Of a DNA stretch of 64,000 bases, positions 1 to 9,600 are shown one piece after another. A model generated the notes under the pieces. That model saw only the letters and a list, made by a program, of their open reading frames with translations, was not told the origin of the DNA and made no database searches. Numbering within the stretch: the first letter of the stretch is position 1; each line of letters starts with the position of its first letter. Location: positions 186,001-250,000 of the forward strand of contig JAGMUV010000028.1 in NCBI GenBank assembly GCA_020744425.1, given 5' to 3'. The translations under genes and the position numbers were made by a program. Source of the DNA: Dactylonectria macrodidyma. Lineage: Eukaryota; Ascomycota; Sordariomycetes; Hypocreales; Nectriaceae.

Positions 1-609
1 CCAGATCAGACCTGCGTATATCGATATCCACTGAAATTATGGCCCTTATATCGATATCCAGATAAGTGGGAGAAATTATCTGGATATCGATATATCCAGG
101 TAGATATCCATACAGCCACATGTGGAATCAACTGGAAGCTGCTTGCTAAGCCTGTGGCAATAGGTGGTAACTGTCATCAAAGATGACAATATTTATCAGC
201 CTTTCAAGCTACTTCCATGAGCTTCCTTTTGCCACTATTCAACATTACCATTCGGTACATTACCTCGACCGGAACCCTAGTCTAGACAATGGGATGCATG
301 CCTTCTATTGCGAGTTTCTTGGTCAAGAGTAAGGAAAAAATAGTCTTCTTGGTATAAATCAATTAATTACGCTCTTCTTGATCTTTTCATCTAGGTATTA
401 CTGTATGGATCGGTGTCTTTGAATTTTAATGAATTAAAATGTCCCCGTCGACTGCCTGCATGAATTCCACTAAAAGTCCCCGCAGACTCAAACCTGGTGG
501 GAGCCGGATTCGCATGTCCTATGGTCAATCGATATTTGTTGACTCCAACCAATCCTCCTCTGGCCACCCCACATTAGATATTACGGGCACGGACAGCTCC
601 ATTCCCGCT
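1..609. other. Non-coding, downstream of the ABC transporter gene
   Basis: I see no supportable gene here. The first 110 bases are AT-rich and contain several copies of TATCGATATCCA-like words in both orientations, giving a small imperfect palindrome cluster. The rest is unremarkable sequence that includes the 3' flank of the minus-strand ABC transporter gene. Confidence 0.5.
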
Positions 610-3600
610 CTATTTAGGTCCGGCCTTGCGCTTTTTGACAGAAAATGAAAACTTCTTAACCCTGAAAAGGTAGTAGGTGGCGGTGGCAATGAAGATATTG
701 AACACCACGAATGCCCAAACAACGCTGAAATTTCGCCACCGTTCGCTCCAATATATATCATTCCCAACTAGGTATTGATCCGCCACCTGCAGCGAACAGT
801 ATTGACACTTCTCGGTAGCATCCGGGTTCTGTAGCTGACCCGGAACTGTTTCCAAGTAGTCGGCGAGGTATTGGCCACAAGTCTGGCTAGCAGGGGGGTC
901 GAAAATAGATGTCTCTGTATCAGAGCAAGTGACCTCACGGTCATGTAGGACCGTTGACACCATAGCTGCAACCCAATAGGAAAACGGCGAAACTCGGTAC
1001 ATAAAAGTCCAGAACCCAGGCAGGGCACTGGGGCTCTGAAGCACACCACAGAAGGTAAGGCTCATCATGGAGAGAAGCGTAACAACAGAACCCGCAGTCT
1101 GGGCATCTGGGAGCGCGGCGATCGTCATATGTGCAAAGGAGCTGGCGTAGATAAGAAGCTCGACGCAGGAGAGTAAGATGATGACTTGGCGTTCGGAACT
1201 TTGGATGCCAACAACCGGATAGTAGAAAGTGGCATACATCAAAATGCCGGCAAGTATTTGGTAAGGGATCTCCACGAGTATATTGGCAATGAGGAAAGCC
1301 TTCCAGGAATATGCCTTGCTAGGTCGTTCCCGGACCTCATAAAGAGAGCGCTGAGTAACGAAAAGGGGTTGAATCTAATGTCAAGTTAGTTTCCAGCTAC
1401 GAAGGAGCTTTCTGGGCTCGGGACGAGACGAACCTGCTGTACCAAAATCGTAAAAATGGTGATCAGCATAAACACAGCATATAGAACGTTGTTCATGCCA
1501 GCCAAACTTCCTTCGGCTTGGTAAAATGAAAAGCCAATAAAGAGACCAGCGACGATGCACAACGTCAGTTTGGCGAAAATGTAGCTTGGGGTTCTCCAAT
1601 ATTGCTGGAATACTCGATGGGTGACCACCCCCAACTGCAGAATGAATGGTGCTGCGAATTCTGCTCCCTCTGCTGAAGAGTCTTGGTCAGGGCCGGAGGA
1701 CTCGGTATTGCCATGCGAAATGATATCCTCAATTTCAGCATCCACGTCTCGTCGTTGCGGGCTCGAATTCCAGACCTGATGCCAGTCTCCGGTACCGTTG
1801 ACCAGCTCGAGCATGTACTCGGCAGGGTTCTCGTCATTGCCACATTCCCGAGCGCCGTTTGTTTCAAAGTAATCCAACAGGGTACGGGAGTTGGGTCCAA
1901 TGTCACCAAAATAGACTGTCCTGCCGCCCTTCGCGAGGAAGAGGAGACGGTCAAATTCCTGGAACAGGATGGCGCTGGGCTGGTGGATAGTACAAAGCAC
2001 AGCTTGGCCTGCATCTGAAAGTTTCCGCAACAGGGCGCAAATTGACCAAGAGCTCTGCGAGTCGAGTCCGCTAGTCGGTTCGTCCAAGAAAAGGAGAAGC
2101 TTTGGCTTCGCAGCCAACTCAACAGCGATTGTAAGTAACTTGCGTTGTTCGACGTTTAACCCTTGTCCAGGAACGCCAACGATAGCATCTGCAAAGTCTC
2201 TGATATTGAGCATATCAATGACATCCTCAACATATTTGAACTTTTCTTCTTTGCTGACGTGTTTAGGCTGACGAAGAAGTGCACTGAACTGCAGGCTCTC
2301 GCGGACGGTCGAAGTCTCCAAGTGAAGGTCTGTCATGGTATTAGCCAACAATGCTTTCAAGTTTAGAGGGTCGATAGTAAATACCCTGTTGCTGGACATA
2401 ACCAGTTTTGCGCTGAAAGCTAGCATCCAACGGACGCCCGCTTACGAGCATATCGCCTGTGATAACACCGATCGAAGTACGTTGAGCGAGAGCATCAAGA
2501 AGAGTCGTCTTTCCAGCGCCGCTGGAACCCATCAATGCCGTCAGGGTTCCCGGTTTGACCCACCCGGAGATATGATCGAGCAACCTCCGAGGCTCGCCTT
2601 TGATCTCAATATCGTAGACAATATCCTTCCAGACGAAGGTATCTGTTTGGGGTGGCATCGCAGCAAGAGCGCCACTTTCTGTTTGAGATCTCTCTTTCGC
2701 GCCCTGTATCATTTCTTCGTCAGATACCGCACCGCGAGCCCCCTTCTTGAGGTATGCAGGGACGCGGCCGCGCAAGAAGACCAAAGCCTCCGCCTTACCT
2801 TGCGTAGCTGAGTTCAGCTCGGTAGCGAGGAAATAGATACCCATCAACGCAATAAGGAAGGCCATAAGAATCCCGAAATTTCGCCAAACATGCGAATAAT
2901 GGTACTCAAAGCTGGCCGCGATGTATGAATCACCGTTGACTGTGTGTCGGCCAGCGATAGCGCCAACAGCTGAGCAGATCCACGAGTTCCCGGCGTTTGG
3001 CGAGTAGGAGGGAATTATGGTCGAACAAATAAATTCCCTGCCATGGAATTCATTTGCGATAAGGATCTCAAAGGCGTAAAAGAGCGGATTAATCCAACGG
3101 ATCCAGCTGAACCAGTCATGCATCTGCGGGACAGCTACGACAAAGCCAGTATAAATGACCAGCGTAAGAACCAGAAATCCAGCGAGGGACATGGCTTGCG
3201 AAACAGTCTTGGTTATGGCCGCCATTGTCCTGAATACCGCAGCCATGATGAATGTTGTCATGTAGGAAATGAGGAAGTAGAGGAAGAACGGACCGGCTTC
3301 TCGGCGTAATCCGGATAAGAAATATAGAACCAGATTGAACGCAACGGACGTAATGAACTTGATTGGAATATCTGTGATGATTCCCGCGATCGCCTCGGTA
3401 GCCGGATGGTAGAATGCGTAGGACTTGTGCTTCTCGACAATCTCCCGCTGGTTGTAGAGGCTGGCAATCTCCGAGATAGCAGCAAGAGCATTGATCAAGA
3501 TGGCCGTGAACAATACCGCGCCTTTTGATGCTAGATTTGCCGTCGCATTGACTTGGCCGTAGTAAATGGACCCAACCACGAGTGCGATGACGATCTGGCT

Positions 3601-6600
3601 TATTACAGCGGCCAAGGTCGCCGACTTGTCGTTCCAGATGCGCTGAAAGCCCCGTCTTGTATTGAGTCTCACCTGCATCGGGACGCTGGTCAGATATGGT
3701 GAACCCGGGCGGGTGTGCTTTGACTGGGCAAGCTGTTTCTGCTTGCGAAATTCCTGAGCGTTTGCGCCCGAGTCATCAACCGGGAACTCCTCTTGGTGCT
3801 GTTCAAGCTCTGTCTGCAGGGCTTTGAACTCGGGCGACCGTCTCCAGTACTCTTCGAATTCTTCAGGCGTGCGGGGTACCCTTTCTTCCATTCCCTTCCG
3901 GGGTCGTCTTTCGTCAGGATTAGTGACAGACGTTAGGAAATCCCCGGTTGTTTGACGTGACGGGGATTCCCAACCCTGCCTCTCGAAGAAGGCCCTTGCT
4001 TGACTTGCTGGGCCAAAGTAAATTTGCCGTCCCTCGTACAGCACTGTAGCCTTGTCGAAAAGGTCGTAGATAGATTGGCTAGCTTGATAGATGGCAACCG
4101 CGTTGGCTACCTCCATCGTGTCGCAGGCGAAGCGTAATGTTTGGACGAACTTGAGGGCGTTCGCGGAATCTAATCCACGCGTGCTATTAAGGAATTAGTA
4201 AGTGCTGTTTGACCGACTGGATTGATACTTGCCTGTTATCCCATGCGAACAACGGTGCACCTGCAACGATCATTTCGGCAATGCTAACGCGCTTCCTCTC
4301 ACCCCCTGACACGCCTCGGATAAAGTCATTGCCGACCTTCGTGTTGTATGTATGACTCAACCCACACACAGTCATAACAACCTTGGCCGCGTACTGGCAG
4401 AATTCTTCTCGGGACATGCCATGGATCCTATGGCTTGGGGTTCGGCATGAAGCCGCAAACTCGAGTGTCTGCCCAACGGTAAGGTGAGGGAAGTGTTTGT
4501 CAACCTGTGGAAGAGCGTCTCTGTCAGCGACTGTCACATCTATCAACTGTTGAGACTGAAGATAAAGTCTCAAAGGCTCGGATCTCTAATAAACCGGTCT
4601 CAAAGACCCGGCTTCCTAACAAGCCGGTCTCGAAGACCCGGATCCCTTGGGATCCGGTCTACCGAGAACCTTATCATAGCTATGAGGGCAACCTACAAAT
4701 AGGTCTGCCGCGAGCCCTCAGTTAGATAGAAATCAAGAGCTTCTACTTACATCACAATGCACCCTTCCTATCAGATGCAACAGTTATGAGCCCGGTTTGC
4801 CTATAGCTGAAGCGGACGATATTCTTTGATCAAGCTGTATCATCAGACCCTTATCAAACCTATCTCCCTTCCTTCCTAGCCTAGGCTTGCAACCTAGCTT
4901 CTTCAAGCTAGTCCTTCCAAACTAGGTTATCAACTTCCGCTGTTGCTCGCAGTCATCTATCGCGATGGGCGTTGCTGATACGGAAGCCTCTTCCTGGGCC
5001 AAGCTCAACGGGCCTAGTGATTGGAAACACTGGATAGCCAGCATCCGGAAATCGGCTACTACGAAGGACGTCTGGGACTTCATTGACCCTTTTAAGGAAA
5101 ACAAGAAGTCCCTAGCCCGACCGGTCTTTCCTACAGCTGCAGACATCAAGCCTGATGCGACTAGGCTGTCTGAGCTGACCCCAGACCAAAGGATTGACCT
5201 TAATGGCCTTGAGAAACAGTATCTCGAAAACGTCCGAATCTACGAAAAACGCCAAAAGGCCCTATCCGCTATCCAAGACCGGATCATCCTGACCGTCGGC
5301 AACTATCGAGATGTCATCGACGATGAAGATGACGTTGCAAAGGAACTAGCCCTCCTACGGGCCCGGATCCAGCCAGCTACCTGGTTCCATGAAAGAGAAG
5401 TCCTTGACCGATATCGAACAGCCCTCAAGGGGCCCGGCCGGACTAAGACTAAGGACTGGGTCACAAGCTGGCAGAAGGTCCTTACGGAAGCCCGTAATCT
5501 AGGCCTTCCTGACTCCAAGGGTCTCAGACCAACCCTAGACTTCCTAGAAGCTGTCAGACCGATGGACCTCACCTTCGCCGATATCTGGATGAATAAGATC
5601 CAATATAAGGCATCAAAGGGCAAGAAAGACTGGGAAGCTAAGATCCCGGACGGTATTGAGATCAGCGAGCTGTTCGAAAAACAGGCTACAGAGACGAAGG
5701 CACCGAAAGGGTCCTTTTCCACGTTCCAGAAAACCGGCTCTTCTAAGCCTGCCGGATCTAACGGATCCGAGGGACCAAAGACCCCCTGCCTCTGTGGCAA
5801 ACAGCATTTCTATTCAAAATGCCCTTACCTAGTTACTTCTATCCGCCCGGCCGGATGGAAGCCTAACCAAGACATAGAATTCCAGATCAATCAACAGCTC
5901 GAAGACCCTGCTACGAAACAACGGGTAGATCGAGCTCTGCAGAGACAGAAGCCTAGGGATACCCAGCCAGGGGCCCCAAAGGCCACTACAGACAACAGGG
6001 ATGAAGGCTACATCAAGGGCAGCTCCTTTGCCGGCCTTTCCCTTCAGACCACACAGCCGCCGGACCAACAGCAAGGTCAGCAGCTAGGTCGGCAACCGGA
6101 ACAGCAGCCGGCTCTAACGATCCTATCTACGGCTTCCGTCATAACCGTTCCAGGGAGGGTTTATCCGCTCAGGGACTCCTTTATCCTTGATTCCGGGTCA
6201 GACACACACATCTGTAATAACCTCTTACGCTTTTCATCCTATCAGCCCTCTAGGAACCCCGAGCCTATCTTTGCAGGCGGATCCGAGCTGCAAATCCTAG
6301 GCTACGGTCAGGTCAACCTACGGCTTGAAGACGGGCTCTTCCAGCTCAGACGGGCAGCCTATATCCCGGGTTTCCACACGAACGTTGTCTCGCTAGATCT
6401 TATGATCCTAGCCGGATACAACTGGAACCCGAAAACAGGGGCCGTCTTCCAAGGGATAGAGACTATCTTCTATACCCGACGGTACCATCGCCAACAAGTC
6501 ATCGAATTCAACGAGGTCAGACCGATCTCGGCCACAGCAGCCGCCGCAGCCTCTGCCGACCAAGGCAGACCAACGGGCCTGCTAGCAGCAGCCGCAGCCT

Positions 6601-9600
6601 CTTCCAAAGACCCTAGGGCGCCTCAGACAGCCGAATCCATCCTCTGGCACCAACGTCTAGGCCACTTGAACGCCCGGGCTCTTGAACATCTTACGGATCA
6701 GACCCTAGGGGTCCGTATCAAGGGACCTATCGCAATAGACTGCGAAGCCTGCTCCCTTGCCAAGGCTAGCAGACAGGTCTCCCGACGAAGCCCGCAGACA
6801 ATAGCTCCGAGACCCTATTGGAGGGTCTACATCGACCTCTTTAGCTTCCACACAAGCTATGACGGAAAACAGGCTGCCTTGCTGATCAAAGATGAATACA
6901 CAGGCCTAATCCACATCTATCTTCTATCCGATCAGACACAGGATTCAGTCCTAGGGGCCCTACAGGCCTTCGTATCCTACATCCGGACACAATACGGGCT
7001 CCGGATCTGCCGGATCCATAGGGACAACGACAGGGCCCTAGGCATCCGATCGATCAATTGGATGACTGACGAAGGGATCGAGGACGAACCCTCGAGCCCT
7101 CACAACCCGGCTCAGAACGGCCCTGCCGAACGATCTGGGGGGGTAATAGCTCCTAAGAACAGGTCTATGTTACTAGGGTCTAACCTGCCGCCCGATCTCT
7201 GGTCCGAGGGTTGGAAAACAGCTGTCTTCCTATATAACAGATCGCCCCAACAGGCCCGAGACTGGAAGACCCCCTTAGGGCTGCTAATTTCCTGGCTTCA
7301 AGACCAAGGAAAGGACACCGGATTCGTCTCCAGACAGCCGGATCTAACGCACCTTAGGGCCTTCGGCTGCCGGGCCTATCCAATGACTACGGAAGCTTTG
7401 AAGAGCACTCAAAAACGGGACCTAAAGACAGCCGCCCACGCAGAAATCGGCTACCTAGTTGGATACGATTCGAACAACATCTTCAGGATCTGGATCCCGG
7501 AAAGGTCAGAGGTCCGGAGGGTCAGGGACGTCACATTCGACGAGAAAACCTTCTATGATCCTAAGAACCACCCAATCCCTCAGCCAATTCGACAGCCTAG
7601 GGTGCGGTTCCTGCTTCCAGCCCACATTGACAGCGATAGTGATGAAGACGAGGAAATCAGGTCAACGATCGAGGTAGCCCTCGATGACCCTGATCAGCAC
7701 GAACAGCCCGATCAACATGACCTCGATAGGTCAGACGGACCCGAAGACACGGACCCGGACGACGCTACGGACCGTACCGAAGCCACACCCGATCTAGCTA
7801 ATCCGGACAGTCCGGGCAGCCCGGATCCGGAAGACCTAGCGTTCCAAGATCTAGATCTCAACGAGCAGGAAGACAAGGACTCTGACGACGACGATGACGA
7901 AGATCCCTATCTTCCGACCCCACAGACAACGGCACCGCCATCCGAAAGCCCGGATCCTCCATTTTCTACGCCGCCGGAACAGCCCGGCAGCCCAACTAGC
8001 AGGCAACCTAGCCCGGAGCCGACACAGACGTCAGAGCCGGCTAGACGAGGGGGCCCACGAGGACCGCGAAGACCGTGGCCTGCTGCGTCTCGAGCCTCAG
8101 ACCGCATCAGGGGCCAAGGAACCGGCCCAGCAGACGAACCAGCTATCGATCCAATCCGAAAGGCTAGCTTTTTCAGCAGCTTCTTCAACGGAAGGGAAGA
8201 AAAGCTCCACAGACGGAACCTTCCGCCGGAACCTAGGACTTTCAAAGAGCTAGAAAATCACCCCTTTGGCCGCCAATTCAAGCAGGCCTGCGAGATCCAG
8301 ATGAGAGACCTGTGGGGTCAAGGGACCTTTGAGGCTGTTCTATCCGAACAGGCCAAAAAGACCCCTATCCCGACGACCTGGGTCTTTAAATACAAGACGG
8401 ATAAGCATGGGTTCCTTACGAAGTTCAAGGCCCGGCTCTGTGTCCGAGGGGATCTTCAGCCCCTTGACGACAAAGAGACCTATGCAGCAACCTTAGCAGG
8501 AAGGTCCTTCCGGGTCCTTATGGCTATAGCAGCTAAATTCCAGCTAGAGGCTAGGCAGCTAGACGCAATCAACGCCTTCACCAACAGCCCACTAGACGAA
8601 GAAGTCTACATCCGCTGCCCGGATGGATTCAAACGGCACGGATGGAGTCTACGGCTACGAAAGGCCCTATACGGGCTACGCAGATCACCCTTACTGTGGC
8701 AACGAGACCTCCTTCAGACCTTCCAGCAGCTAGGTCTGCAGCAGTGTGCAGAAGACCCTTGTATCTGCAACAACAGCTGGCTGACCGTCTTCTTCTACGT
8801 TGACGATATCGTCTTGCTATATCGAACAAAGGATCAGCTAGCTGCTGAGACCCTGATCAATAGGCTCAAACAGCGGTATCAGATGCAGGACCTTGGGGAC
8901 CTTTCCTGGTTCCTAGGGATCCGAATTCTAAGGGATAAGCTAGCTAAGAAGCTGTGGCTCTGTCAGGACTCATACATCGAGAAAACAGCTGCCCGCTTTA
9001 AGGTCAAGCTAACCGACGATTTCAAAGGAAACCCTCTACCAACCAACGACCTACGGAAAAACCCGTATCAAGCCCAGCAGGACCAGGTGATCCTATTCCA
9101 GCAGAAAGTCGGATCGATCAACTACATCGCAGTCATCAGCCGGCCTGACGTAGCTAAGGCCGCAGCCCGGCTAGCAGAACACTTACTCAATCCAACGGAA
9201 GACCATCACCGGATCGCAGATAGGGTCATCATCTACCTCTACGCAACCCGATATCTAGCTATCCAATTCAGCGGTCAAAGCTCTCAAATACCGATCATTC
9301 AAATCGCAATTCCAATAGCCGGATCAGCAGCCGGATCAGCAGCCGCCCCGGGCCCGGCCGATCAGACGGATCAGGACCTCGAATTCCTAGTTGCATCAGA
9401 CGCAGCCTTCGCAGACGACCCGAAGACCCGGAAATCGTCCCAAGGGATGATCATGACTCTGTTCGGCGGACCTATTAGCTGGAAAGCCGGGAAACAGGAT
9501 ACAGTTACAACTTCATCTACAGAAGCAGAGCTCCTTGCTTTCACACACACAGCTAAGGAAGCCCTAGCTACCCAACGGCTATTCCAACAGCTAGACCTTC